Shown: positions 17,089-26,674 of the stretch, in pieces
How the letters are laid out: each line of letters opens with the position of its first letter
Position numbering within the stretch: the first letter of the stretch is position 1
Source: Bacteroidota bacterium
GTDB taxonomy: Bacteria > Bacteroidota > Bacteroidia > Chitinophagales > Chitinophagaceae
DNA length: 64,000 nucleotides
NCBI GenBank assembly: GCA_016868455.1
Contig: VGGV01000010.1
Coordinates: forward strand, 1 to 64,000
Direction: 5' to 3'
Notes under the pieces: model-generated
Database searches by the model: none
Told to the model about the DNA's origin: nothing
The model's input: only the letters and a program-made list of their open reading frames with translations
Made by a program: the position numbers and the translations under genes

Positions 17089-18123
17089 ATGCCGATGGCA
17101 AGATTTAACCGGAGAGACAGTTTTAATTTATTATCCAAGCTCACCCGCCGCCGGGCCTGGAACGGGCTGAAAGTGCTGAGCAGTTATTATATCAGCAAAT
17201 GGACAAAACGGCCGGTACAGTGGGGTTATCCTGTTTCTGTTTCCTTTGAGCCCACTACTTCCTGCAATCTTCGGTGTCCTGAATGCCCCAGCGGTTTAAG
17301 GGCCTTTACCCGCCCCACCGGTATGCTTCAAAAAGATTTCTTCAGCCAAACCATTGACCAGCTGCACAAAGAACTGCTTTACCTGGTTTTTTATTTCCAG
17401 GGCGAGCCTTACCTCAACCCATCTTTCCTTGATATGGTAAGGTATGCTTCGCAGAAAAAAATTTACACCGCTACTTCCACCAATGCCCATTACTTAGACG
17501 ACGCCAATGCAAAGCTGACCATTGAAAGCGGTCTTGACCGGCTCATTATTTCCATTGACGGCACCACGCAGGAGGTTTATGAGCAATACCGGGTGGGCGG
17601 GCAATTGCATAAAGTAATTGAAGGGGCAAAGAAGCTTGTGAAGTGGAAAAAAGAATTAAAAAGCAAAACACCTTTTGTGGTGTTTCAGTTCCTGGTGGTT
17701 AAACCCAATGAGCACCAGCTTGAAGATGTAAAAAAGCTGGCGAAGGAAATTGGCGTGGATGATGTGTGGTTCAAAACGGCCCAGGTATATGATTATGAAA
17801 ATGACCCTAACGGGCTGATCCCGGAGAATGAAAAATACAGCCGCTACGGGAAAACAACGAATGGTTATGCCTTTAAGGGCAGGCTTGCCAATCATTGCTG
17901 GCGGCTCTGGCATGACCCCGTTATTACCTGGGACGGGCTGGTGGCCCCCTGCTGTTTTGACAAGGATGCAAAGCACCGGCTGGGCGACCTGAAGAAAAAA
18001 TCCTTTAAAGAAATCTGGAAAAACGGGGAATACAGTAAATTCAGGCAGCAAATACTGAGGGGAAGAAAAAATATAGACATCTGTTCTAACTGCAGTGAGG
18101 GAACTAAAGTTTGGGAAAGGTAA
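17089..18123 (+). CDS. Radical SAM/SPASM domain protein
   Basis: 344 residues. The radical SAM cluster motif CNLRCPEC (CxxxCxxC) is near residue 58. Barrel motifs follow: YFQGEPYLNP, TSTNAHYL and LIISIDGTTQEVYEQYR. The C-terminal SPASM part has Cys in ANHCWRLW, APCCFDKD and DICSNCSEG, able to bind auxiliary Fe-S clusters. Relatives modify peptides or act in cofactor synthesis, and no peptide gene is visible nearby, so the substrate is unknown. Start is the ATG at 17089. A diverged copy of the 3' end follows directly after the stop. Confidence 0.85.
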   Translation: MPMARFNRRDSFNLLSKLTRRRAWNGLKVLSSYYISKWTKRPVQWGYPVSVSFEPTTSCNLRCPECPSGLRAFTRPTGMLQKDFFSQTIDQLHKELLYLVFYFQGEPYLNPSFLDMVRYASQKKIYTATSTNAHYLDDANAKLTIESGLDRLIISIDGTTQEVYEQYRVGGQLHKVIEGAKKLVKWKKELKSKTPFVVFQFLVVKPNEHQLEDVKKLAKEIGVDDVWFKTAQVYDYENDPNGLIPENEKYSRYGKTTNGYAFKGRLANHCWRLWHDPVITWDGLVAPCCFDKDAKHRLGDLKKKSFKEIWKNGEYSKFRQQILRGRKNIDICSNCSEGTKVWER

Positions 18124-18130
18124 ACCATTT

Positions 18131-18227
18131 GAAACCTGCAGCAAGGGGACCAAAGTTTGGGAACGACCGCCGGGAAACAGCTTTCTTCTTTTTGTAACCG
18201 ATCAGTGCCCGGGAAACTACCCTGTTT
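18131..18227 (+). pseudogene. Remnant of a second SPASM gene 3' end
   Basis: Bases 18136-18166 repeat 18090-18120 with few changes, 46 bp downstream, and translate as TCSKGTKVWER against NCSEGTKVWER of the intact gene. The remnant frame then continues with unrelated sequence. It looks like the tail of a tandem paralogue lost by recombination. Confidence 0.6.
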
Positions 18228-18704
18228 ATGCAATTAGCCTCTTCTGTTTCCACCCGTTTGCAATACCAGCATAAATCGCTGGTGGATATGATTGACGGCC
18301 TTACCGAAGAACAGGTAAGAAGGCAGCGGAACCCCGGCCAGTGGTCCTTATTTGAAAATATTGTGCACCTGCAGACCTACCAGCACAGCTTCATCACCCG
18401 TGTACAGCAAATACTAAAGGGGGATAACCCGTCATTTGAACGTTACACTGCTGAATCTGATCCCCTGTTCGTTGATAATTGTCATAAGATTTTCCGGGAA
18501 ATCATGCATGATTTTATTTCCATGCGAAAAGGAATAGCAGCGGGCATCCTCACTTTGCCCGAAACGGATTACAGCAAAACGGGGGTACATCCGGTATACG
18601 GGCAAATGACATTGCTTCAATGGCTGAATTTTTTCCTGCTGCATGAAGTGCATCACCTGTTCACCATCTTCAAACTGGCTGCAGATCTGAAAAAAACCAA
18701 TTAG
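18228..18704 (+). CDS. DinB-family protein
   Basis: 158 residues, four-helix-bundle DinB type. The pattern is QYQHKSLVDMIDGLTEEQ, then PGQWSLFENIVHLQTYQHSF with the first metal His, and LHEVHHLFTIFKL at the end with the last His pair. Members bind a divalent metal and include thiol transferases such as BstA relatives; the reaction cannot be told from sequence. It starts with ATG at 18228, right after the SPASM remnant. Confidence 0.85.
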   Translation: MQLASSVSTRLQYQHKSLVDMIDGLTEEQVRRQRNPGQWSLFENIVHLQTYQHSFITRVQQILKGDNPSFERYTAESDPLFVDNCHKIFREIMHDFISMRKGIAAGILTLPETDYSKTGVHPVYGQMTLLQWLNFFLLHEVHHLFTIFKLAADLKKTN

Positions 18705-19163
18705 CTGCTCTGATTCCGGGTTAAGGCTCGGGCAGCCGGGATTATTTAATCAACAGATTAACTATTCACCATTTTCTCATCTCATCAAAAACAGAAGTAT
18801 AGAAAGAAACAAAACCTTCAAAAAAATGGCGGAGGGATTCAGAAAGCAGTTTCATAACCGGTGGATTTAAGGTTTGGCACTGTAAAGCAACAAATTTCCC
18901 TTATTAACGGCAATACCACAAAGAGGGGATTTTATGCACCGGCGCTGCCCGGGTTATGTTAATAAATGGCTAATCCGGCCGGGTTAGCTCATCGTCAGAC
19001 ACCCCACCACCTCCTGCCATACACCTCCTGAAAGAGGGGTATTATTACAACTGACAGGTTTTACTATAACAATCAGCTCTGCCAGTAATTCATTCATAAT
19101 AGTTCAGGGAAGGATATACGGCTTCGCCTGAAACTGTTTACTTTTATCAGCATATTTACGATC
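18705..19163. other. Non-coding interval, 459 bp
   Basis: I see no convincing gene. The region has scattered GC-rich inverted words (GCCCGGGT, CCGGCCGGGT) and a CACCTCCTGAAAGAGGGGT stretch at about 19024-19042 that resembles the core of family-A repeats. The last 100 bp, AT-rich, probably carry the promoter of the MarR gene, without a clear TTTG/TAnnTTTG pair. Confidence 0.5.
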
Positions 19164-19622
19164 ATGGGTATAGCAAATGATATTCAGCAATCCCGGTTCA
19201 GGAATGCCTGGCAGAAAGCGGCAATCAATCTGATTTACACAACCAGCTGGATGCGGGGAAAAAACAAAAATATTTTTGAATCGGAAGATATCACCCCGCA
19301 GCAATTTAATATTCTCCGTATTCTGCGGGGCAGTTATCCTCACCCCCTCTCTACCCTGCAAATCAGGGAAAGGATGCTGGAAAAAATGAGTGACACCAGC
19401 CGTATTGTTGACCGGCTTATTACCAAGGGGCTTGTAAAAAAGGTTATCTGTAAAACTGACCGCCGCCTCGTAGATGTTATCATTTCAGACAAGGGAAAGA
19501 AATTACTCGAAAGACTGGATGCAAGACAGGATCAAATTGACGGAGTACTTGGCAATCTTTCTGAAAATGATGCTGCTGCCCTCAGTGACCTGCTTGATAA
19601 AATCAGGCATGGCGGTGAATAA
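19164..19622 (+). CDS. MarR-family transcriptional regulator
   Basis: 152 residues with a winged helix at about residues 45-120: ITPQQFNILRILRGS, LSTLQIRERMLEKMSDTSRIVDRL as recognition region, and the wing KVICKTDRRLVDVIISDKG. Dimer helices flank it. Proteins of this family repress genes until a ligand or oxidation releases them. The target is unknown; the downstream glycosidase gene is 120 bp away on the same strand. Confidence 0.88.
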   Translation: MGIANDIQQSRFRNAWQKAAINLIYTTSWMRGKNKNIFESEDITPQQFNILRILRGSYPHPLSTLQIRERMLEKMSDTSRIVDRLITKGLVKKVICKTDRRLVDVIISDKGKKLLERLDARQDQIDGVLGNLSENDAAALSDLLDKIRHGGE

Positions 19623-19742
19623 TAACTTCCACTCAAACCTCCAAAATGTTAATTTGAAAAAAAAACAGCCTTGCGGGTCTGGTTTTTAAGGGTTGTTTTA
19701 ATGAGTGAAATAGTATTTTCGCAACATTGATTTTTCCACCAT

Positions 19743-21284
19743 ATGCAAATAAAATATCTGTTCCTTCCGCACCTCTTTCTTCTTATTTCATTTTTTATAC
19801 AGGCTCAGCCCAAATATGAGTTCCGGGGCGTATGGATCGCCACGGTTGATAATATAGACTGGCCGCCCCGCAACAGGACCACCGAAGAACAAAAAGCGGA
19901 TTTTATCCGGCAACTGGAGCTGCACAAAAAAAACGGGATGAACGCCATCATTGCCCAGGTAAGACCCGCGGCAGATGCTTTTTATCCTTCCGCTTACGAA
20001 CCATGGAGCCAATGGCTTACCGGCGTTCAGGGGCAGCCCCCTTCGCCCTACTATGACCCGCTGCAATTTATGATTGAAGAGTGCCATAAAAGAGGAATGG
20101 AACTGCATGCCTGGCTGAACCCCTACCGGGCCAATTTTAATATCAACACCGCCAGCATTGCCCCCAACCATATTACCCGCATTCACCCGGAATGGTTTTT
20201 AACCTATGGCGATAAAAAATATTTCGACCCCGGCAGCAGAGAGGCGCAGCAGTTTGTGGTGAAAGTGGTAAGGGATATCGTAAAGCGGTATGATATAGAT
20301 GCTGTTCACATGGATGACTATTTCTACCCTTACCGTATTCAGGGCAAAGAATTTCCCGATGAGGCCTCTTATAAAAATTCCGGCAGCAAGCTGAAAAAAG
20401 ATGACTGGCGCAGAAGCAATGTGGACACCATCATCCGGGTGCTGAGCTTTGCCATCAAACAGGAAAAAAAGATGTGCCGTTTCGGTATTTCGCCTTTCGG
20501 TGTATGGAGAAATAAAAAAGACGATCCTGAAGGGAGCGACAGCAAGGCCAGCCAGACCAACTATGATGACCTGTATGCAGATATTGTGTTATGGCTGAAA
20601 AACAGGTGGATTGACTATGTGGCCCCGCAGCTGTACCTGGAAATCGGCCATGATAAAATGGCCTATGAAAAAATGCTGGACTGGTGGAGCCGCCACAGTT
20701 ATGGCAAACAGGTTTATATCGGGCACGGTATTTACCGTGCCGGCGGAAAGGAAGCGGGCTGGAATAACCCGGAGCAGCTTCCCGACCAGATAAAACTGTT
20801 GCGGCGTTATCCTAATGTGCATGGCAGTATCTATTTCAGCAGTAAGTCGTTTAACAACAATCCCAACGGGTGGAACGACAGCCTGCAAAACAATTACTAT
20901 AAATACCCGGCCCTGCTGCCGCCCATGCGCTGGATTGACAATGAAAAACCCTGGCCGCCGATTGTGGACAGAAAGCTCATTGATGATTCGGTAATACAAC
21001 TGAATGTGCGCCCGGACCCCCGCAACCACCGGGAAATAAAGTATTATGTGGTGTACCAGTATGCGGCCGATTCGCACAGCGAAACATTTGGCAACCAGCC
21101 CAGGTATCTGTCTAAAATTGTAACAAGACCTGAAGGGTTTCAGCTAAAGGAGGCTCTTTCTTCCAAACATTTTTCTTACCGGTATGTGATAACAGGGGTG
21201 GGAAAAAACAATAATGAAAGCGAACTGAGTGAGATTGCCATACTGGTACAGCCGGACGGGAAGTGGCAGTTTTATAATCCTTAA
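19743..21284 (+). CDS. Glycosyl-hydrolase-like 10 (DigH/YngK-type) secreted protein
   Basis: 513 residues with signal peptide ending FIQAQP. The GHL10 (PF02638) domain is clear: FRGVWIATVDNIDWPP, MNAIIAQVRPAADAFYPS, GMELHAWLNPYRAN, the acidic DAVHMDDYFYPY and the WIDYVAPQLYLEIG motif. The E. coli relative DigH cleaves denuded peptidoglycan glycan strands at the septum, so a wall role is likely. The last 100 residues form a fibronectin-like beta domain (YYVVYQYAADS, SYRYVITGVGKNNNES). Confidence 0.87.
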   Translation: MQIKYLFLPHLFLLISFFIQAQPKYEFRGVWIATVDNIDWPPRNRTTEEQKADFIRQLELHKKNGMNAIIAQVRPAADAFYPSAYEPWSQWLTGVQGQPPSPYYDPLQFMIEECHKRGMELHAWLNPYRANFNINTASIAPNHITRIHPEWFLTYGDKKYFDPGSREAQQFVVKVVRDIVKRYDIDAVHMDDYFYPYRIQGKEFPDEASYKNSGSKLKKDDWRRSNVDTIIRVLSFAIKQEKKMCRFGISPFGVWRNKKDDPEGSDSKASQTNYDDLYADIVLWLKNRWIDYVAPQLYLEIGHDKMAYEKMLDWWSRHSYGKQVYIGHGIYRAGGKEAGWNNPEQLPDQIKLLRRYPNVHGSIYFSSKSFNNNPNGWNDSLQNNYYKYPALLPPMRWIDNEKPWPPIVDRKLIDDSVIQLNVRPDPRNHREIKYYVVYQYAADSHSETFGNQPRYLSKIVTRPEGFQLKEALSSKHFSYRYVITGVGKNNNESELSEIAILVQPDGKWQFYNP

Positions 21285-21290
21285 ATTTTT

Positions 21291-21674
21291 TTATCGCAGG
21301 TATAAAGCATTGGATTTTCCCTCCATCCGGTTCACATATTCCACGGAACCTAAGCGAAGGCGAAAAGGCAGGGGAGTTAGTTTATCCAGCTTCAGTTCTG
21401 CTTTACAAATAACGCCGAGGGTGTTTGCATAAAAGTTTCCGGGAACAGGCCGGAAAAGATAATATGCCGGTTTCTTTAACCATATTGAATCGCCACTGGT
21501 ATTTTGCACTTTCAGCAGGCTTTGCCAGATGGCATTGCCGCGGCAGCTTCTGTAATTAACCGTACCAGCAAAATGTAGTTCAATTTTTTGTGCCCCATTA
21601 TTTTTCTGCCCAAAAATTCCTCCTGAAAACATTAACAGGAACACAACAAGAAAGTGGCAAATCCGTTGCCCCAT
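21291..21674 (-). CDS. Small secreted protein of unknown function
   Basis: 127 residues with a signal peptide ending SGGIFGQKN. The mature part is beta-rich, with KIELHFAGTVNYRSC and SLLKVQNTSGDSIWLKKPAYYLF. I do not recognise the family. Its stop lies 6 bp from that of the convergent glycosidase gene. Confidence 0.6.
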   Translation of the reverse strand: MGQRICHFLVVFLLMFSGGIFGQKNNGAQKIELHFAGTVNYRSCRGNAIWQSLLKVQNTSGDSIWLKKPAYYLFRPVPGNFYANTLGVICKAELKLDKLTPLPFRLRLGSVEYVNRMEGKSNALYLR

Positions 21675-21684
21675 CTTTTATTTA

Positions 21685-21714
21685 TTTGTATCTAAATTTA
21701 CGGCATTATTTTTG
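21685..21714 (+). promoter_or_regulatory. Bacteroidota-type promoter of rpoN
   Basis: TTTG at 21685-21688 and TATTTTTG at 21707-21714 (fits TAnnTTTG) are 18 bp apart, the expected -33/-7 layout. Transcription would begin about 30 bp before the rpoN ATG. Confidence 0.7.
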
Positions 21715-21751
21715 TGCAATAGCGCATTTTTTTTAAAAAAGGAACGAACTG

Positions 21752-23242
21752 ATGGCCCTTAGCCAGAGCTTACAGCAGAAATTACTGCAGAAACTGTCGC
21801 CCCAGCAGATACAGCTGATGAAGCTGCTGCAGGTACCTACGGCCAACCTGGAAACCCGGATCAAGGAAGAGCTGGAGGAAAACCCGGCCCTGGAACTGGA
21901 TGAGGAAAAGCATGATGAGGGCGCCGATGAACTGAAGGATGAGTTCAGCGAAAACGGAGAAGAAGATTTTGAAGAAAAAGACGGAAGTGAAGAGGAGTAT
22001 GATAACATTGATATCAGCGAATATGTACAGGAGGGTGATGACGAGGTGGCCGATTACAAACTGCGGGATGATAATTACCCGGAAGAAGATGAAGGCCGGC
22101 AGCTCCCTTTTAAAGCAGAGACCAGTTTTTATGAAATGATGACCAACCAGCTGGGCCTGCTGAAGCTGGAAGAAAAAGAACAGGCCATTGCCGAACAAAT
22201 CGTCGGCAGCCTTGACAAAGATGGTTATTTAAGAAGAGAAACCTCAGCCATAGTGGATGACCTGGCCTTCCGGCAGCATATAACAGCCACTGAACAGGAG
22301 GTGGAAGCCATCATCAAACGCATTCAGCAGTTTGACCCGCCCGGTGTGGCAGCAAGGGACCTGCGGGAATGTTTGATGATACAGCTCTACCGGCAAAAAG
22401 ATGAAGGCAAACCGGTTGACCTTGCCATTAAAGCCATCACCAAATACTTTGATGAATTCACAAAAAAGCATTACGAGAAGATACAAAGGGGTCTTGACAT
22501 TGATGATGACCAGTTAAAGGAAGTAATGCGGTGGATCATCCGGCTGAACCCCAAACCCGGAGGAAATGTTGGGGAAATCAATAAGGCTGAAAGTTATGTT
22601 GTGCCGGATTTTTTCATCATCAACAATGGGGGGAAGCTGGAGCTTACGCTGAACAGCCGCAATGCCCCCGAACTCCGCATCAGCGAAGGATACCGGGACA
22701 TGCTGAAAGAATATGACCGGGGCGCCAAAAAAGACAGGCGGCAGAAAGAAGCGGTTTTATTCATCAAACAAAAGATAGACGCCGCCAAATGGTTTATTGA
22801 TGCCATCAAGCAGCGGCAGCATACGCTGCTCAGTACCATGAATGCCATTATGGAACACCAGTACAGTTTCTTTTTGACCGGCGATGAAACAGAACTGAAG
22901 CCCATGATCTTAAAGGATATTGCCGGGAAAACAGGGCTGGATATTTCTACCGTAAGCCGGGTGGCCAACAGCAAATTTGTACAAACCGAGTTTGGCACTT
23001 ACCGGCTTAAGTTTTTCTTCAGCGAATCGCTGAGCACTGACAGCGGAGAAGAAGTATCCACCCGGGAAGTAAAGAAAATTCTGAGCGACCTGATAGAAGG
23101 CGAGGACAAGAAACATCCGCTGAGCGATGAACGCCTTACCGAACTGCTGCAGGAAAAAGGATACAATATTGCCCGCCGTACAGTGGCCAAATACAGGGAG
23201 CAATTGAATATACCGGTGGCGAGACTAAGAAAAGAATTATAA
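21752..23242 (+). CDS. rpoN: RNA polymerase sigma-54 factor
   Basis: 496 residues. Region I is Gln/Leu-rich (LSQSLQQKLLQKLSPQQIQ), the target of enhancer-binding ATPases. Region II is very acidic (about residues 45-110). The core-binding and DNA-binding parts follow with GKTGLDISTVSRVANSKF as HTH and ending in the RpoN box ARRTVAKYRE, which reads the -24 element. It is full length. No enhancer-binding protein gene lies in the window. Confidence 0.96.
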   Translation: MALSQSLQQKLLQKLSPQQIQLMKLLQVPTANLETRIKEELEENPALELDEEKHDEGADELKDEFSENGEEDFEEKDGSEEEYDNIDISEYVQEGDDEVADYKLRDDNYPEEDEGRQLPFKAETSFYEMMTNQLGLLKLEEKEQAIAEQIVGSLDKDGYLRRETSAIVDDLAFRQHITATEQEVEAIIKRIQQFDPPGVAARDLRECLMIQLYRQKDEGKPVDLAIKAITKYFDEFTKKHYEKIQRGLDIDDDQLKEVMRWIIRLNPKPGGNVGEINKAESYVVPDFFIINNGGKLELTLNSRNAPELRISEGYRDMLKEYDRGAKKDRRQKEAVLFIKQKIDAAKWFIDAIKQRQHTLLSTMNAIMEHQYSFFLTGDETELKPMILKDIAGKTGLDISTVSRVANSKFVQTEFGTYRLKFFFSESLSTDSGEEVSTREVKKILSDLIEGEDKKHPLSDERLTELLQEKGYNIARRTVAKYREQLNIPVARLRKEL

Positions 23243-23348
23243 TCCATTCGCCTTCGAATGGCGCATTCACAAAATTTTTGTTTTGATATACTATAAATAA
23301 TAAAAGGTAATTACTATTTTACGCAGCTAAACATTTCCCGGAACATTT

Positions 23349-24752
23349 ATGGTTTTCGCCAGTCTTGTCTTTCTCTTTATTTTTTTACCCCTGAACCTGC
23401 TGTTGTATTACAGTACCAAAAATGCAAACTGGAAAAATTGGATACTCATCATTTTTTCGCTTGCTTTTTATAGCTGGGGCGAACCCATCTGGGTCACACT
23501 CCTGATCTTTTCTGCCCTGATTGACTATATCAATGCAATCTGGATTGAAAAATACCGGGGAACCAAATGGGCCAAACTGGGAATTGTTTCTACATTATTT
23601 TTTAACCTTGGATTACTCATCACTTTTAAATACGATGTATTTATTGTTGAAAATGTAAATTCTCTTTTTGGCACATCCTTTACATCACCCGGTTATGGAC
23701 TGCCCATCGGAATTTCTTTTTATACATTCCAGACCATTTCCTATGTAGTGGATGTGTACAGGGGTGAAGTAAAGGCACAACGTTCCTTCCCCCGGTTCCT
23801 GATGTTTGTTTCTTTATTTCACCAGTTGGTGGCAGGCCCTATAGTCCGGTACAGTCATATTGCCAATGAAATTGACAGCCGTAAAGAAACACTTTCAGAT
23901 TTCAGTAAAGGCGTTACCCGGTTTTGTATCGGTTTATTTAAAAAAGTAGTGATCGCCAACATTGCTGCTGAGCTGGTAGCAAAATATATGGATGCAGATA
24001 CCGGGGGGTTAAGCACCGGAGGAGCCTGGTTTGGATTATTGATGTTTGCGATTCAGATCTATTTTGATTTTTCCGGTTATTCGGATATGGCCATCGGCCT
24101 GGGATGGATGTTTGGTTTCCATTATCATGAAAATTTTAAATATCCTTATGTAGCCACCTCCATCACCGATTTCTGGCGGCGATGGCATATTTCCCTGGGA
24201 ACATTTTTTAAAGATTACCTGTATTTCCCGTTGGGCGGAAACCGAAAACATGTTTACAGAAATTTGTTCATCGTGTGGTTCCTCACTGGTATGTGGCATG
24301 GTGCCAGCTGGAACTTTATTTTCTGGGGATTGTATTTCTTTGTTTTTATTTCACTTGAAAAAGCATTTTTGCTGAAACTTTTGCAGAAGCTGCCGAAATT
24401 CATTTCCCATTTTTATGCATTACTTATCATCATACCTGGCTGGGTTGTTTTTTATTTTACAGACACAGCAAAACTCGGCGCCTATTATCAAAAATTATTT
24501 TCCTTTGGCTCTGGCAACCTTTGGAATATGGAACTGACCAATGATCTGACCTCGAATTTATTCTGGCTTATTATTGCAATCATTTTATGCATGCCGGTCT
24601 ATCAAAAAGTGCATCATGCATTTGAAAATAAACTGAAGAAACCGGCTTATTTTGAAGTAATTTCAATCGGGGTCAATGTTGTGTTTGTTTTTCTATGTGT
24701 AGCGCAATTGGTGGGTAAAAGTTATAATCCGTTTATTTATTTCCGGTTTTAA
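23349..24752 (+). CDS. MBOAT-family O-acyltransferase (AlgI-like)
   Basis: 467 residues with about eleven TM helices. It starts MVFASLVFLFIFLPLNLLLY, typical for AlgI/DltB-type proteins. Key motifs are GISFYTFQTISYVVDVYRGE, FWRRWHISLGTFFKDYLYFP and the catalytic His in WHGASWNFIFWG. These enzymes pass acetyl groups across the membrane. Together with the DHHW gene 19 bp downstream it forms an AlgI/AlgX-like pair for O-acetylation of an exported polysaccharide. No glycosyltransferase is nearby, so the polymer is unknown. Confidence 0.93.
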   Translation: MVFASLVFLFIFLPLNLLLYYSTKNANWKNWILIIFSLAFYSWGEPIWVTLLIFSALIDYINAIWIEKYRGTKWAKLGIVSTLFFNLGLLITFKYDVFIVENVNSLFGTSFTSPGYGLPIGISFYTFQTISYVVDVYRGEVKAQRSFPRFLMFVSLFHQLVAGPIVRYSHIANEIDSRKETLSDFSKGVTRFCIGLFKKVVIANIAAELVAKYMDADTGGLSTGGAWFGLLMFAIQIYFDFSGYSDMAIGLGWMFGFHYHENFKYPYVATSITDFWRRWHISLGTFFKDYLYFPLGGNRKHVYRNLFIVWFLTGMWHGASWNFIFWGLYFFVFISLEKAFLLKLLQKLPKFISHFYALLIIIPGWVVFYFTDTAKLGAYYQKLFSFGSGNLWNMELTNDLTSNLFWLIIAIILCMPVYQKVHHAFENKLKKPAYFEVISIGVNVVFVFLCVAQLVGKSYNPFIYFRF

Positions 24753-24771
24753 ACGGTAAAAAATTGTAAGT

Positions 24772-26067
24772 ATGAGTGAGATCAAAAAAAGCAGGCAAAA
24801 AATAATGATGGTCAATTCAATTCTTTTTTTGGCCCTGCTGGCTTGGGGTGGCATTGCTTCACTGTCTATGAAAAAAGCATCCATTTCAGAAATGGAAAAC
24901 CGCAAACTGACTCCTTTTCCAAAATACACAGACAGCGCATTATGGAGCGGAGAATATTTCAAACAACTTGAATTGTACTATGCTGATAATTTTCCATTAA
25001 GAAATCAATGGATCAGCATGTCAGGCTCTTTCAGAAACAAATTCGGTTTCCAATCCGGTGAAATTAAAATATATGACCAGGTCAACGATATGGACACTGC
25101 CGATATAAAGGATACAGCCCAAACCGCACTCAATACCATATTGCCGGATGATGGCGCTACAGGAGCTGTTAAGAAAAAAGTGTTTGTTTTCAAGAACAGG
25201 GCTTTTGAAATGTTTGGTGGAGGCCCGGGCATGGGCAAAGCTTATGCAGATGTGATCAATTCATACAATCGTTTATTGAAACCCAATGTGCAGGTTTACA
25301 ACCTCATTATTCCCGTTGCACTTGAATTTGAGCTTACTGAGAAATATGCCAATATGCAAAAACCCAACCGGCCGGCTATTGAAAACATTTATAATGCACA
25401 AGACAATGAAATAAAAAAAGTTTGGGCAATAGATGAAATAAGAAACCACCGGAGTGAATATATTTATTTTAATACCGATCATCACTGGACAAGTCTTGGA
25501 GCTTACTATGCTTATAAGGCATTTTGTGAAACAGCGGGTTTAACACCTGTCTCATTGGATACAGTTACTTATAAAACCAAGGATTCATTCCTCGGTTCTT
25601 TGTACCGGCTTACCCGTGATCCGGGGTTGAAGGGCAATCCTGATTCAGTTCGTTATTATCTTTTTAAAGACTCTGTGATTTTTTTTATTGGCAGTACCAC
25701 CATTGGATACTGGTCCAAATCAAAATTATATGGCGAAGGAGCCAGCGGCCCCAACAGTTATAGTGTTTTTTTACAAGGTGACCTGCCGATCGTAAAAATG
25801 GAAACGCAACATAAGAATGGTAGAAAGATAGCCGTGGTGAAAGAATCATATGGAAATGCATTTGCACCGTTCCTAATTAATAATTATGAAAAGGTGATCG
25901 TTGTAGACCAGCGGTATTATACCGGAGATTTTCTGGCCATGCTAAAGTCAGAAGGCATCAATGAATTACTTTTCATTAATAATATTTTTGCCGCACACAC
26001 TCCATACTATATTGAAAAGATAAAAGGGTTGATGAAGAAAGGAGGGAATCAAACCGTGAAACCGTAA
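24772..26067 (+). CDS. AlgX/AlgJ-like SGNH-fold acetyltransferase (DHHW protein)
   Basis: 431 residues with an N-terminal TM anchor (residues 12-30). The DHHW motif is in FNTDHHWTSLGAYYAY (about residue 238) and the Ser-containing block is VVKESYGNAFAPFL near the end, matching the catalytic Ser-His-Asp set of AlgJ/AlgX relatives. It would accept acetyl from the upstream MBOAT protein and place it on a polysaccharide in the periplasm. The gene pair is an operon by spacing. Confidence 0.88.
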   Translation: MSEIKKSRQKIMMVNSILFLALLAWGGIASLSMKKASISEMENRKLTPFPKYTDSALWSGEYFKQLELYYADNFPLRNQWISMSGSFRNKFGFQSGEIKIYDQVNDMDTADIKDTAQTALNTILPDDGATGAVKKKVFVFKNRAFEMFGGGPGMGKAYADVINSYNRLLKPNVQVYNLIIPVALEFELTEKYANMQKPNRPAIENIYNAQDNEIKKVWAIDEIRNHRSEYIYFNTDHHWTSLGAYYAYKAFCETAGLTPVSLDTVTYKTKDSFLGSLYRLTRDPGLKGNPDSVRYYLFKDSVIFFIGSTTIGYWSKSKLYGEGASGPNSYSVFLQGDLPIVKMETQHKNGRKIAVVKESYGNAFAPFLINNYEKVIVVDQRYYTGDFLAMLKSEGINELLFINNIFAAHTPYYIEKIKGLMKKGGNQTVKP

Positions 26068-26137
26068 TTGGTTAATAAGTATTCAACCCGTAAAGGATTA
26101 TTCGATCATAAGGCGCAGTACCCAATTAACTAATTAA

Positions 26138-26569
26138 CTATAATTGCAGATGCTTTCTCACCCAGGCCACCTTGGGTTTTAATTCGCCAGTGTATTTATC
26201 GCCTGTTGCATATTTCACATATTTCAGAAAATGATAATAGTCCGCTTTCGGATATTTTTTCCTCCATTTATCATATCGCTTATCCTGCCAGGATTTGTAA
26301 TATGCTATACAGGCAGAATCAGAAACAAATTTTTTGCATTTGTTTTTGCCAATATAAAAACCAAACAGGTTGTGATAGCGGAGACAGCATTTTTTACAAT
26401 TCAGGTTGCCGGTTTCCTGCATGCATTGTGCCATCACAAAATCCGGATGCCGGATGCCTGCCGCTTTGATAGCTTCATACATGGCCTGCATTTGGGGTTT
26501 ACTGATATTCTGTGAAAATAAATGCTGGTAAAATAAAAGGATAAATAAAACAGGTACAAGTTTTCTCAT
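26138..26569 (-). CDS. Glucosaminidase-domain-like secreted protein
   Basis: 143 residues from the ATG at 26569, giving the signal peptide RKLVPVLFILLFYQHLFSQ. The core fits a small lysozyme-like glucosaminidase domain: AGIRHPDFVMAQCMQETGN with the catalytic-type Glu, then RYHNLFGFYIG and YKSWQDKRYDKW. Such enzymes cut GlcNAc-MurNAc links. Four Cys near residues 48-66 may form disulfides. It converges with the acetylation pair. Confidence 0.75.
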   Translation of the reverse strand: MRKLVPVLFILLFYQHLFSQNISKPQMQAMYEAIKAAGIRHPDFVMAQCMQETGNLNCKKCCLRYHNLFGFYIGKNKCKKFVSDSACIAYYKSWQDKRYDKWRKKYPKADYYHFLKYVKYATGDKYTGELKPKVAWVRKHLQL

Positions 26570-26674
26570 AGTTGATTTATTAGCCAAAAATTGACAAGTA
26601 AAAAATGAACCGGCTTTGAAAGTGACAATAAAGATACTAAATACAATTCCTTTTCTGAGATTCCTTTACTTTGC

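Noticed and set aside
18861-18882. TTTGGCACTGTAAAGCA, similar to a sigma-54 promoter
   Set aside because: The GG and GC elements are one base too close and no gene starts at a suitable distance. TTTTGGCACTGCTTTACG near 12468 also lacks the -12 GC.
23349-26067. MBOAT plus DHHW pair as a new system
   Set aside because: It matches the known AlgI/AlgX-type polysaccharide O-acetylation pair and shows no unusual features.
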